Of a stretch of 57,011 nt of DNA, positions 1 to 8,234 are shown piece after piece. Below the pieces are notes generated by a model. That model searched no databases, had not been told where the DNA came from, and was given only the letters and a program-made list of their open reading frames with translations. A program made the translations under genes and the position numbers. Position 1 is the stretch's first letter; each line of letters begins with the position of its first letter. The DNA is from UBA5500 sp023622465 (GTDB lineage: Bacteria > Bacillota > UBA994 > UBA5500): NCBI GenBank assembly GCA_023622465.1, contig JAMNZE010000146.1, positions 1 through 57,011 of the forward strand, in the 5' to 3' direction.

Positions 1-1
1 A

Positions 2-262
2 GAAGTGGAAAGCCTGGACGAGGTGCCGCTGGTAACGCTAATACCGGCCTTCGTTATCAGCGAATTAAAGACGGCGTTTCAAATGGGTTTCCTCATTTTT
101 GTACCCTTTTTGGTTATTGATATGGTCATCGCTAGTACGCTCATGTCCATGGGCATGATGATGCTACCGCCGGTGATGATTTCGCTACCCTTTAAAATCC
201 TTCTCTTTGTTCTAGTTGACGGTTGGCATCTGGTAGTGAAATCCCTATTGCAGAGTTTCTAA
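2..262 (+). CDS. fliP: Flagellar export gate protein FliP, C-terminal part (gene starts before the window)
   Basis: This is the last 86 codons of FliP, the membrane subunit that forms the core of the flagellar type III export gate with FliQ and FliR. The reading frame is open to the window edge, so the start lies upstream. The visible part has the family's typical PAFVISELKTAFQ stretch, two hydrophobic segments and the methionine-rich MSMGMMMLPP loop before the last membrane helix. It ends 18 bp before fliQ, whose AAAGGAGGTG ribosome binding site begins at the fliP stop codon. Identification rests on these conserved stretches and on the neighbours fliQ and fliR. Confidence 0.96.
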   Translation, partial: EVESLDEVPLVTLIPAFVISELKTAFQMGFLIFVPFLVIDMVIASTLMSMGMMMLPPVMISLPFKILLFVLVDGWHLVVKSLLQSF

Positions 263-280
263 AGGAGGTGCCTTCTTAGT

Positions 281-550
281 ATGACGCCCGAGTTCATTAT
301 TGATTTGGGCCGCGAGGCAGTGATGACCGCCCTGTTGGTGGCTGGCCCTCTGTTACTCAGTGGCCTGGCCATAGGGCTTTTGGTGAGTATTTTGCAGGCG
401 GCAACCCAAATACAGGAGGCTACCTTGAGTTTTGTGCCCAAGATTTTGGCAGTTATGCTGGCATCTTTACTTTTTGCCCCTTGGATGATGACCGTATTGA
501 CCAATTTCACTAGCCGTATACTCGGCAATCTGGTAACGGCTATAGGGTAA
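281..550 (+). CDS. fliQ: Flagellar export gate protein FliQ
   Basis: FliQ is a small integral membrane component of the flagellar type III secretion gate. The 89-residue product has the family's usual length and two long hydrophobic helices (about residues 13-40 and 50-75). The stretch between them, LVSILQAATQIQEATLSFVPK, is a FliQ hallmark. The ATG start has a strong AAAGGAGGTG site about 10 bp upstream. It lies between fliP and fliR in the standard order, and fliR follows after 8 bp. Confidence 0.96.
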   Translation: MTPEFIIDLGREAVMTALLVAGPLLLSGLAIGLLVSILQAATQIQEATLSFVPKILAVMLASLLFAPWMMTVLTNFTSRILGNLVTAIG

Positions 551-558
551 GGGTTGGT

Positions 559-1335
559 ATGATACAGGTTATCGATCCTTTCCAGGTTTACCTAGTAGCT
601 CTTATCTTTGCACGCACTTCGGCCCTTTTGGTAACAGCCCCCCTTTTCCGGGGGCGCAATGTACCCTCCATGGTTAAAGCCGGCTTCGCTTTGTTGGTGG
701 CCCTCCTATTGCTTCCCACGGTAGCTCCACCGGCCGATTTACCCGTTACCATTTGGGGGCTGGCGGGGCTGTTGGCTTGCGAAGTATTGATAGGAGTGAG
801 TATGGGCTTCCTGGTGCAGCTCTTCTTTTGGGCGGTAGGTGTGGCTGGGCAATTGATAGATACGGAGATGGGTTTTCATATGGCTAACGTGCTGGACCCC
901 TTATCCGATAGTCAATTTCCCCTCATAGGTAACCTGTTTTCTATGCTATGTATTCTGCTCTACCTAAGTTTGCATGGGCATTTGCTGCTACTGAGGGCCT
1001 TAGCCGAAAGTTTTCAGATCATGCCTTTGGGGAGGTTCAATTTTCCGTCCAACGTCACTCTGTTGATCAATGCTTGTACCCGTTTGTTGGCCTTGGCGGT
1101 ACAGATAGCGTTGCCGGTGATAGGGGCCTCTCTGTTTACCAGTCTAATGTTCGGTATTATGGCCAAATCGGTGCCTCAGATGAACGTTTTTATTGTGGGT
1201 ATGCCCCTTAAGATTGTGTTGTTATCGATTGTGATTGTGATTACCTTACCAGGACTGGTCAGTTTTATGGAGCGGGGCCTGGGTGATGTCTTCTTACAAG
1301 TGGCCGATTGGTTAGCCAGCGGAGGGTCACCATGA
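559..1335 (+). CDS. fliR: Flagellar export gate protein FliR
   Basis: FliR completes the FliP-FliQ-FliR export channel at the base of the flagellar hook-basal body. The 258-residue product is strongly hydrophobic throughout, with about six to eight membrane segments, and matches the usual family length. The conserved central region reads GFLVQLFFWAVGVAGQLIDTEMG. The stop codon overlaps the flhB start (ATGA, 4 bp), so the two genes are translationally coupled. Position and hydropathy make the assignment secure. Confidence 0.96.
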   Translation: MIQVIDPFQVYLVALIFARTSALLVTAPLFRGRNVPSMVKAGFALLVALLLLPTVAPPADLPVTIWGLAGLLACEVLIGVSMGFLVQLFFWAVGVAGQLIDTEMGFHMANVLDPLSDSQFPLIGNLFSMLCILLYLSLHGHLLLLRALAESFQIMPLGRFNFPSNVTLLINACTRLLALAVQIALPVIGASLFTSLMFGIMAKSVPQMNVFIVGMPLKIVLLSIVIVITLPGLVSFMERGLGDVFLQVADWLASGGSP

Positions 1336-2414
1336 TCGAGTTGCGTTTTGATCTGCAGCTTTTTTCCAGCGAGAAGACGGAACCGGCCACTCCTAAGCGC
1401 CGGCAGGAAGCCCGGCGTAAAGGTCAGGTGGCTCGTAGTAATGAACTGAGCAGCACTTTGGTTCTGCTGGCAGCGGTGCTTTTCATATTTCAAGTGATGC
1501 CCGGTTCGGGTAGCAATTTCTTGGCCTTTGCCAGCCATACTTGGCAAAATCTGTCCCATGGGGATTTAAATCCGGTTACGGCTAGCCAATGGTTATGGCA
1601 GGTGGCTTTGCAGGCCGGCCAGGTGGTGCTCCCCCTATTTGCGGTGGTTTTTACGGTAGCCCTTATCAGCAATGTGCTGCAGGTAGGCTTCTTGCTCTCA
1701 TCGACGCCTTTAAGTCCCTCATTACAAAAACTCAACCCTATAGAGGGATTCAAACGCCTGTTTAGTAAGAGAGCGTTGCTGGAGTTGTTCAAGTCCCTGT
1801 TGAAGCTGGGCGGGGTGGCTCTGATCGTGTACCAATCGGCTGCCAGTGCCCTCAGTTGGTCCCTAGACCATATCGGTAGCGATGTGGCCCGATCCTTGAG
1901 TAACCTGTCGCGCCTGATTTATAGCACTACCATGCGCGTTCTTGCCTTTTTATTGGTCCTCGGATTAGCCGATTATGTCTACCAACGGTGGGAGTTTAAT
2001 AAGAATTTGCGCATGACCAAACAGGAGATTAAAGAGGAGTTTCGGCAGACAGAGGGTGATCCGCAGGTAAGGGCTCGCATCCGGGAGAAACAACGCCTAT
2101 TAGCTCGGCGGCGCATGATGCAGGATGTGCCGAAGGCCGATGTGGTAATTGTGAACCCGATTCACCTGGCTATTGCCTTAAAATATGACCCCGATGAAGC
2201 CCAGGCACCCCTGGTCTTGGCTAAAGGACAAGGTCATTTGGCTAGAAAAATTAAGGAAATAGCCCGCCAGCATCGCATTGCTATCGTTGAAAATAAGCCC
2301 TTAGCTCGAACCCTCTTTACCGCTGTAGAGGTGGGGGATGAAATTCCGCCCCAGTTTTATCAGGCAGTGGCTGAAATTCTTGCCTTTGTTTTTAGCACGC
2401 GTCGGCGTCGGTAG
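1332..2414 (+). CDS. flhB: Flagellar export switch protein FlhB with an altered autocleavage motif
   Basis: FlhB is the membrane switch that changes export specificity from rod/hook to filament substrates. The 360-residue product has a basic N-terminal region (about residues 13-36, SEKTEPATPKRRQEARRKGQ), four membrane helices and a cytoplasmic C domain. The start is the ATG overlapping the fliR stop; an upstream in-frame GTG would add eight residues inside fliR and looks less likely. The self-cleavage loop, NPTH in nearly all relatives, reads N275-P276-I277-H278 here. Asn and Pro, between which the chain breaks, are kept, but Thr is Ile. The protein is otherwise full length and normal. Confidence 0.95.
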   Translation: MIELRFDLQLFSSEKTEPATPKRRQEARRKGQVARSNELSSTLVLLAAVLFIFQVMPGSGSNFLAFASHTWQNLSHGDLNPVTASQWLWQVALQAGQVVLPLFAVVFTVALISNVLQVGFLLSSTPLSPSLQKLNPIEGFKRLFSKRALLELFKSLLKLGGVALIVYQSAASALSWSLDHIGSDVARSLSNLSRLIYSTTMRVLAFLLVLGLADYVYQRWEFNKNLRMTKQEIKEEFRQTEGDPQVRARIREKQRLLARRRMMQDVPKADVVIVNPIHLAIALKYDPDEAQAPLVLAKGQGHLARKIKEIARQHRIAIVENKPLARTLFTAVEVGDEIPPQFYQAVAEILAFVFSTRRRR

Positions 2415-2440
2415 AGAGGGGCTGACAAGGAGATGACACA

Positions 2441-4474
2441 GTGAAACTGGCCGATATTTCAGTTGTAATCATTGTAGTAATTGCCGTGCTGATGATGGTA
2501 ATCCCGTTACCGGCATGGCTATTAGACATTCTTTTAGCCGTAAATATCACCTTGTCTCTGACGGTTTTATTAATGACCATGTTTGTCCAGGGCCCATTGG
2601 AATTCTCCGTTTTTCCATCCCTGTTATTGTTGCTAACCCTATTCCGCCTGGCACTTAACGTATCTTCTACTCGCTTGATTTTGCTCCATGGTAATGCGGG
2701 AGAGATTATCCAGGCCTTTGGTAACTTTGTGGTTGGCGGCGATATGATCGTCGGCTTGATTGTATTTTTGATTTTAGTCGTTATTCAGTTCGTCGTCATT
2801 ACCAAGGGTTCCGAACGGGTGGCTGAAGTGGCAGCCCGTTTTACTCTGGATGCTATGCCCGGTAAACAGATGAGCATCGACGCCGATCTAAACGCGGGAC
2901 TCATTACAGAAGATGAAGCCAGAAAGCGGCGACAGGATGTTCAAAGGGAAGCCGACTTTTTCGGAGCCATGGATGGTGCCAGTAAGTTTGTTAAAGGCGA
3001 TGCTATAGCAGGTATTATCATCACTCTTTTAAATTTAATTGGCGGTTTTGCTATCGGCACCCTGCGCATGAATTTGCCGGCGGGCGAGGCCATTCAGGAA
3101 TTCGCGTTACTGACTGTAGGTGATGGCCTGGTGGCCCAAATACCTTCCCTGATGATTTCAACGGCCATGGGTATCTTGGTCACCCGTAGTGCCAGCGAGA
3201 CCAATTTGGGGTCTGCTGTCACCAGTCAACTGTTTGCCACACCCGATGTTTTTTCCATAGCTGGCATAGTACTGCTGGGGCTGGCATTGGTACCCGGGTT
3301 GCCCCTAGTGCCTTTTGCTGCTTTGTCGGCTACCAGCTTCTTTCTGGCTGGGCGTGGTAGGCAAAGCCATCTGGCTCCCCCAGCGTCTTCAGCGGCCATT
3401 GAAGAGATGGCGGCCACGGCTAGCGGGGGGGAAACCGAGAGTGTGGCCAGCCTACTGGCCGTCGACCCGTTAGAAATAGAACTAGGTTTCGGTCTCATTG
3501 CTTTGGCCGATGCGGCCCAAGGTAGCGAGTTATCGGAGCGTATAAACATGATCCGCCGCCAGTTCGCCCTCGATTTGGGATTTGTGGTGCCTACTATTCG
3601 TATTCGCGACAATATCCAACTGAAGCCTACTACCTATCTGGTGAAAGTGAAGGGCGTTCCTGTTGGCCAAGGGGAGCTGCTGCTGGACCATTTCCTGGCC
3701 ATGAATCCAGGAGCTGCGGAGGAAATAATTGAAGGAATAGCGACGACCGAGCCGGCTTTTGGTCTGCCGGCCTGGTGGATTCGAGAGAGCGAGCGGGAGC
3801 GAGCCGAGCTTCTAGGCTATACGGTTGTGGATCCGGCTACCGTCTTGGCCACCCATCTAACGGAACTTATCAGGCAGTATGCTCCCGAGCTGTTAAGCCG
3901 GCAGGATGTACAACACTTATTGGATGGGGTAAGAGAATATGCCCCCGCCGTTGTAGACGAGGTGGTCCCCGACGTGCTAAGTATCGGCCAGGTACAAAAG
4001 GTGTTGGCCAACCTATTGCACGAAGGGGTGCCGATCCGTGACATGGTGACAATTCTAGAAACCTTAGGGGACTATGGAATGATAACCAAGGATGTGGACC
4101 TGTTGACCGAGTATGTGCGACAGTCTCTCGGCCGGGTAATTGTTCGTCAATATGTGGAGCCGGGGGAACCGCTGCAGGTTATCACTTTGCATGCCGAATT
4201 GGAACAGCTGATCCTGGACTCGGTGCAGAGGACTGAAGGTGGGAGTTACATCAATCTGGACCCGACTGTACTAGAACGACTGATTGGTAGTGTCAGCAAA
4301 GAGGTTATGCGTTTAACCAATCAGGGAAAGAACCCCATCGTGTTGACGGCGCCGCTGGTCCGTCTCTATTTCAAGCGTCTAATGGAGCGAGCCTTTAGTC
4401 GTCTTGTGGTTTTGTCTTACAACGAGTTGGAGCCGTCCCAAGAAGTTCAAGCAGTTGGCGTGGTGAGGATATAA
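2441..4474 (+). CDS. flhA: Flagellar export protein FlhA
   Basis: FlhA is the large export-gate protein whose cytoplasmic ring docks chaperone-substrate complexes and uses the proton motive force. The 677-residue product has about eight N-terminal membrane helices (residues 1-300) with the FHIPEP-family signature around FSVFPSLLLLLTLFRLALNV. A linker follows, then a soluble C-terminal domain. A GTG start is supported by an AAGGAGA site 7 bp upstream. The stop codon is directly followed by the flhF ATG with no gap, so flhF is probably coupled to flhA translation. Confidence 0.96.
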   Translation: MKLADISVVIIVVIAVLMMVIPLPAWLLDILLAVNITLSLTVLLMTMFVQGPLEFSVFPSLLLLLTLFRLALNVSSTRLILLHGNAGEIIQAFGNFVVGGDMIVGLIVFLILVVIQFVVITKGSERVAEVAARFTLDAMPGKQMSIDADLNAGLITEDEARKRRQDVQREADFFGAMDGASKFVKGDAIAGIIITLLNLIGGFAIGTLRMNLPAGEAIQEFALLTVGDGLVAQIPSLMISTAMGILVTRSASETNLGSAVTSQLFATPDVFSIAGIVLLGLALVPGLPLVPFAALSATSFFLAGRGRQSHLAPPASSAAIEEMAATASGGETESVASLLAVDPLEIELGFGLIALADAAQGSELSERINMIRRQFALDLGFVVPTIRIRDNIQLKPTTYLVKVKGVPVGQGELLLDHFLAMNPGAAEEIIEGIATTEPAFGLPAWWIRESERERAELLGYTVVDPATVLATHLTELIRQYAPELLSRQDVQHLLDGVREYAPAVVDEVVPDVLSIGQVQKVLANLLHEGVPIRDMVTILETLGDYGMITKDVDLLTEYVRQSLGRVIVRQYVEPGEPLQVITLHAELEQLILDSVQRTEGGSYINLDPTVLERLIGSVSKEVMRLTNQGKNPIVLTAPLVRLYFKRLMERAFSRLVVLSYNELEPSQEVQAVGVVRI

Positions 4475-5587
4475 ATGAAAATAAAGCGTTTTGTGGCCGC
4501 ATCTTTACAAGATGCGAAGGAGCAAATTGTGCGCGAATTGGGCGAGGATGCTATCGTGCTCAGTTCCCGACAAGTGAAAAGACCGGGGCTATGGGGCTGG
4601 TTAGGTTTCTCTCAAGTTGAGGTCACCGCTGCTGTAGATACCCCTTTGTCCACTCCCGAGGCCAAGGAGGAGCCGCAGCCGTTGGCTTACCCCACTGCTA
4701 GCCCTCCTTGGGAAAGCCTGCAGCAAGATCTGCTGGAGACCAAGCGCATGTTGAAGATTATGGCTAAGCGTTTGCAGAGCTCCCAGAGTCAGCCAGCCTA
4801 TCCGGACGCCTTAGCCACCTTTTATGAGCGTTTACGCACCACCGGTCTCGCTGATGATCTGCTTGCCGGGCTCTGCGATGATCTGTTGGTGCACCTGACA
4901 CCGGAGGAACTAAGGCAGGAGGCAATAGTTGAGCAATGGGGAAGCAAATTACTAGCCTCCCGGCTAGTACCCTATGCGGAGCGAACGGCGTCGAAACCGC
5001 ATATCGTTTGCCTGGTGGGGCCTACGGGTGTGGGCAAAACCACCACCATAGCCAAGTTAGCCGCCCATGCGGTTTTACGTCGTAAACTACAAGTGGCTCT
5101 AGTTACCTTTGATACCTACCGGATAGCGGCGGTAGATCAATTGCGGACCTATGGGGAAATATTGGGGGCCCCGGTGGAGGTGGTCCTCACGCCCGCCGAT
5201 ATTCGGGAAAAGATGGAGCAGTTAAGCGGATACGATGTCATCTTTGTGGATAGTGTGGGCCGTAGTCAACAGAATATGATGCAGCTATCCGAGCTGAAGG
5301 CCTTCTTAGAAGCCGTCGCCGCCGACGAGATTTTCTTAACCATCAGCTCCACCACCCAGTATGAGGTAATGCAGGAGATTGTAGAAAACTATCAAACTAC
5401 CAAACCAACGGCACTGGTTTTTACAAAGTTAGATGAAGCTAGACGTTACGGTCCTCTAATGAACCTGCTATTGAATACTGGTTTGCCCGTTGCCTATCTA
5501 ACTAACGGCCAAGATGTGCCCGATGATTTGTTGCAACCGGCCCCCGAGGATTTGATTCAGCTATTTATAGGGGAAGGTCAGGCATGA
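4475..5587 (+). CDS. flhF: Flagellar placement GTPase FlhF (SRP family)
   Basis: FlhF is a signal-recognition-particle type GTPase that sets where and how many flagella are built, in partnership with FlhG. Of its 370 residues, the first 150 or so form the basic, variable B domain, followed by the N and G domains. The P loop GPTGVGKTT is at residues 182-190, and the TKLDEA guanine-specificity loop is present. The G3 motif reads DSVGRS instead of the usual DTAGRS, a mild departure in a nucleotide-sensing loop. The start codon abuts the flhA stop, and the stop overlaps flhG by 4 bp. Confidence 0.94.
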   Translation: MKIKRFVAASLQDAKEQIVRELGEDAIVLSSRQVKRPGLWGWLGFSQVEVTAAVDTPLSTPEAKEEPQPLAYPTASPPWESLQQDLLETKRMLKIMAKRLQSSQSQPAYPDALATFYERLRTTGLADDLLAGLCDDLLVHLTPEELRQEAIVEQWGSKLLASRLVPYAERTASKPHIVCLVGPTGVGKTTTIAKLAAHAVLRRKLQVALVTFDTYRIAAVDQLRTYGEILGAPVEVVLTPADIREKMEQLSGYDVIFVDSVGRSQQNMMQLSELKAFLEAVAADEIFLTISSTTQYEVMQEIVENYQTTKPTALVFTKLDEARRYGPLMNLLLNTGLPVAYLTNGQDVPDDLLQPAPEDLIQLFIGEGQA

Positions 5588-6459
5588 AAGATCAAGCACA
5601 ACGCCTACGCAGCCTAGTTGCCGACGCAGGAATTCATAGGCCCTTGAGCGAAACTACTAGCCAGGCACGGGTGATTAGCATTACCAGCGGGAAGGGCGGT
5701 GTGGGCAAGACAACTCTGGCTGTCAATCTGGCTTTGGCCGCACAGAAAGCCGGATTGTCTACCGTTCTATTCGATGCCGATCTGGGGTTGGCCAATATAG
5801 ACATTGTGTTGGGGCTATTGCCCAGCTATAACCTGATGCACGTGTTAAGAGGAGAAAAAACAATTAGCCAGATAACTTATGAGGGCCCAGAAGGTTTGAG
5901 GTTGGTGGCAGGAGGGTCGGGGTGGGCCGAACTGGCCAATCTGAACAAATCCCAGCTGGGAAAATTTATTGCCGGCTTAGCCGAATTGGATAGCACCAGC
6001 GATCTAATCCTTGTTGATACGGGCGCCGGGCTCTCCGAAAGCGTACTAAGCTTCTTAAGCGCTTCCCAGGAAATAATTGTGGTTACTACCCCCGAACCGA
6101 CCGCCATTACCGATGCTTATGCGGTAATAAAACAGATCAGCAAGCAGGAAAACAAATGCCTACATGTGGTCGTCAATCGGGCCCGCCATAGGCAGGAAGC
6201 CGAAGCAGTTTTCCGGAAGATTGCTACTACAGCCAATCGCTTTCTGCAAGTTGACCTGAACTTTGCCGGTTGGATACCGGAGGATAGTTTGGTTACTAGG
6301 AGTATAATTCGCCAGCAACCGGTCGTTCTACAGTATCCCAATAGTGGAGTGGCGGCGGCTATTTGTCGACTCCAGACCGTATTATTCTCAAGCGCTGCAC
6401 CTAAAGAAGACGGTTTACGGGCCTTTTTCTCTCGACTTGCCCGCTTCTTAGGAGGCTAG
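5584..6459 (+). CDS. flhG: Flagellar number regulator FlhG (MinD/ParA-type ATPase, YlxH)
   Basis: FlhG is a MinD-like ATPase that stimulates FlhF GTPase activity and limits flagellar number. The 291-residue product starts with a roughly 25-residue glutamine/arginine-containing N-terminal extension, the position of the FlhF-activating segment in the family. The deviant Walker A motif GKGGVGKTT follows (signature lysines 37 and 42), then FDADLGLANIDI and LVDTGAG for switch I and II. The start overlaps the flhF stop (ATGA). A GGAGG at its 3' end serves the next gene. Confidence 0.95.
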   Translation: MKDQAQRLRSLVADAGIHRPLSETTSQARVISITSGKGGVGKTTLAVNLALAAQKAGLSTVLFDADLGLANIDIVLGLLPSYNLMHVLRGEKTISQITYEGPEGLRLVAGGSGWAELANLNKSQLGKFIAGLAELDSTSDLILVDTGAGLSESVLSFLSASQEIIVVTTPEPTAITDAYAVIKQISKQENKCLHVVVNRARHRQEAEAVFRKIATTANRFLQVDLNFAGWIPEDSLVTRSIIRQQPVVLQYPNSGVAAAICRLQTVLFSSAAPKEDGLRAFFSRLARFLGG

Positions 6460-6462
6460 GGG

Positions 6463-7113
6463 GTGTCTCAGTTTAACCTACGCCAAAAGCTGAATATAGG
6501 TCAAAGACTAAATGTTACCTGGAATAAGAAAGTCTATTCCAGCCTGCTGATGGATATTGGTAATAACTACTTGGATATAGGAGTTCTTCAGTCCTTAGGG
6601 GAACAGATTTATCTGGCCCCCGGTTCCCAGGTTATTATCGGCTTTGGTATTCCTGAAAGCGGATATTACCGCTTTCAGACCACCGTGTTAGCCGAAATAG
6701 CTGAGCCGGGACCGGCGGTGCGCGTTGCCTATCCCACCCAAATTGAACGGGTGCAACAACGACGCCATTATCGATTGTCAATTTCGCTTCTTTTCAGTTT
6801 CCGGGTGATCAATGACCTCCAGTCCCATCGTTCATTTATCACCCACCAAGGGCAAACGGTAGACATTAGCGGTGGAGGAATGCAGTTTGTGAGCCAGGAG
6901 GATCTAAAATACGGTGACCGGTTGGAAATCGATTTGCCCTCTATTTTAGGTGTAGCCTCCGGGACGATCGGCACAGTTTTGCGTACAGCTGATAATTTTG
7001 ATGGTACCTATCAAGCTAGTGTTCAGTTCGAAAATCTGGATAGACAGCAGGAGGAGGCTATTATCCGTTTCATTTTTCAAGAACAGGTACGCCGTCGCCG
7101 TATGCAATTGTAG
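6463..7113 (+). CDS. YcgR-like PilZ-domain protein (c-di-GMP-responsive flagellar brake)
   Basis: Proteins of this family bind cyclic di-GMP and slow or stop the flagellar motor. The 216-residue product has an N-terminal YcgR-type beta domain (about residues 1-95) and a C-terminal PilZ domain. Both c-di-GMP-binding motifs are intact: RxxxR at R100-R104 and DxSxxG at D134-G139. The start is GTG, 3 bp after the flhG stop, with GGAGGCTAGGG just upstream. Its place inside the fla/che operon supports a role in motility. Ligand binding is inferred from the motifs. Confidence 0.9.
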   Translation: MSQFNLRQKLNIGQRLNVTWNKKVYSSLLMDIGNNYLDIGVLQSLGEQIYLAPGSQVIIGFGIPESGYYRFQTTVLAEIAEPGPAVRVAYPTQIERVQQRRHYRLSISLLFSFRVINDLQSHRSFITHQGQTVDISGGGMQFVSQEDLKYGDRLEIDLPSILGVASGTIGTVLRTADNFDGTYQASVQFENLDRQQEEAIIRFIFQEQVRRRRMQL

Positions 7114-7135
7114 CTTACTTAGGAGAGGACAACTT

Positions 7136-8230
7136 ATGAGGGAAAAAATGAATCTGGTGCGAGTCTTGGTGGTAGATGATTCGGCCTTCATGCGACGTCT
7201 ACTAACAGACCTTTTAGAGTCATCGGGCCAGATCCAAGTGGTAGGTTTTGCCCGTAACGGTATCGACGCGGTGGCCAAAAACCAGCGTCTTCTGCCCGAT
7301 GTAATTACTCTCGATATTGAGATGCCGGAAATGGATGGCTTGACCGCTTTATCCGAGTTGATGCGCACCCGCCCCGTGCCGGTAGTGATGTTGAGTTCCC
7401 TGACCCAATCGGGGGCGAGGGAGACAATCGAAGCCCTATCTCGTGGTGCCATCGATTTTGTGGGCAAGCCGGGCTCTCCGCAAGAAGTTCTTGCCAGCGA
7501 CTTACGCCAAGAGATAGTTGATAAGGTGCTGCAAGCCGCCCAAGTCGAGGTTACTAAACTGACTCCTTTCACCCCGCCGTCAATCACTGCCCCAGCTGCT
7601 TTACAACCACCAGCCAGCAGGCGTCCCTCCAAATCTATCGGGGGAGAAGCATTGAGATTGGTGGCCATAGGCACCTCCACCGGCGGCCCTAGGGCCCTGC
7701 ATGAGGTGATGGGGCAACTGCAGCCCGATGGCAAGACCGCCTATCTGATCGTACAACACATGCCTAAAGGGTTTACCCGTTCTTTAGCGGAACGTTTAGA
7801 TAGTATTTCCGAACTGACTGTAAATGAAGCCACTGAAGGCCCCGTTGAACCCGATCATGCCTATATTGCCCCGGGTGACTATCATATGACGGTCCAGCTG
7901 GTCAATGGGCAGCCCCATTTGCGCTTAACCCAAACACCACCGGTGAACGGGCATCGGCCAGCGGTTGATGTGCTCTTTGATTCGTTGGCGGTTAAGCCCG
8001 GTCTATGTCAGGTGGCAGTCATATTAACCGGTATGGGGTCGGATGGAGCTAAAGGAATAGCTGCTCTTAAGGCGGCCGGTGCCTATACGATTGCTGAAGA
8101 TGCATCAACAGCTGTAATCTTTGGTATGCCGAGGGCGGCGATCATGACTGGGGCAGTAGATAGAATTGTTTCATTGCCACAAGTAGCTGACGCTATCGCT
8201 TGGGGCTTAGCTGGAGGAAGGGAGTGCTGA
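7136..8230 (+). CDS. cheB: Chemotaxis methylesterase/glutamine deamidase CheB
   Basis: CheB removes methyl groups from chemoreceptors and deamidates receptor glutamines as part of adaptation. The 364-residue product has an N-terminal receiver domain (phospho-acceptor D60 in LDIEMPEMDG, acidic pair in VVDDSAF) and a C-terminal esterase domain. The catalytic Ser181 lies in GTSTGGPRAL, the histidine in VQHMPKGFT, and the aspartate in LTGMGSDGA. I chose the ATG at 7136 because AGGAGAGG lies 7 bp before it; longer in-frame readings run back into the upstream gene. cheA follows after 4 bp. Confidence 0.96.
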   Translation: MREKMNLVRVLVVDDSAFMRRLLTDLLESSGQIQVVGFARNGIDAVAKNQRLLPDVITLDIEMPEMDGLTALSELMRTRPVPVVMLSSLTQSGARETIEALSRGAIDFVGKPGSPQEVLASDLRQEIVDKVLQAAQVEVTKLTPFTPPSITAPAALQPPASRRPSKSIGGEALRLVAIGTSTGGPRALHEVMGQLQPDGKTAYLIVQHMPKGFTRSLAERLDSISELTVNEATEGPVEPDHAYIAPGDYHMTVQLVNGQPHLRLTQTPPVNGHRPAVDVLFDSLAVKPGLCQVAVILTGMGSDGAKGIAALKAAGAYTIAEDASTAVIFGMPRAAIMTGAVDRIVSLPQVADAIAWGLAGGREC

Positions 8231-8234
8231 ACTC

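Noticed and set aside
6946..7734. Long open frame (262 codons) on the - strand opposite the PilZ gene and cheB
   Set aside because: It is antisense to two clearly conserved genes, has no ribosome binding site and encodes an unrecognisable serine/arginine-rich protein typical of shadow frames.
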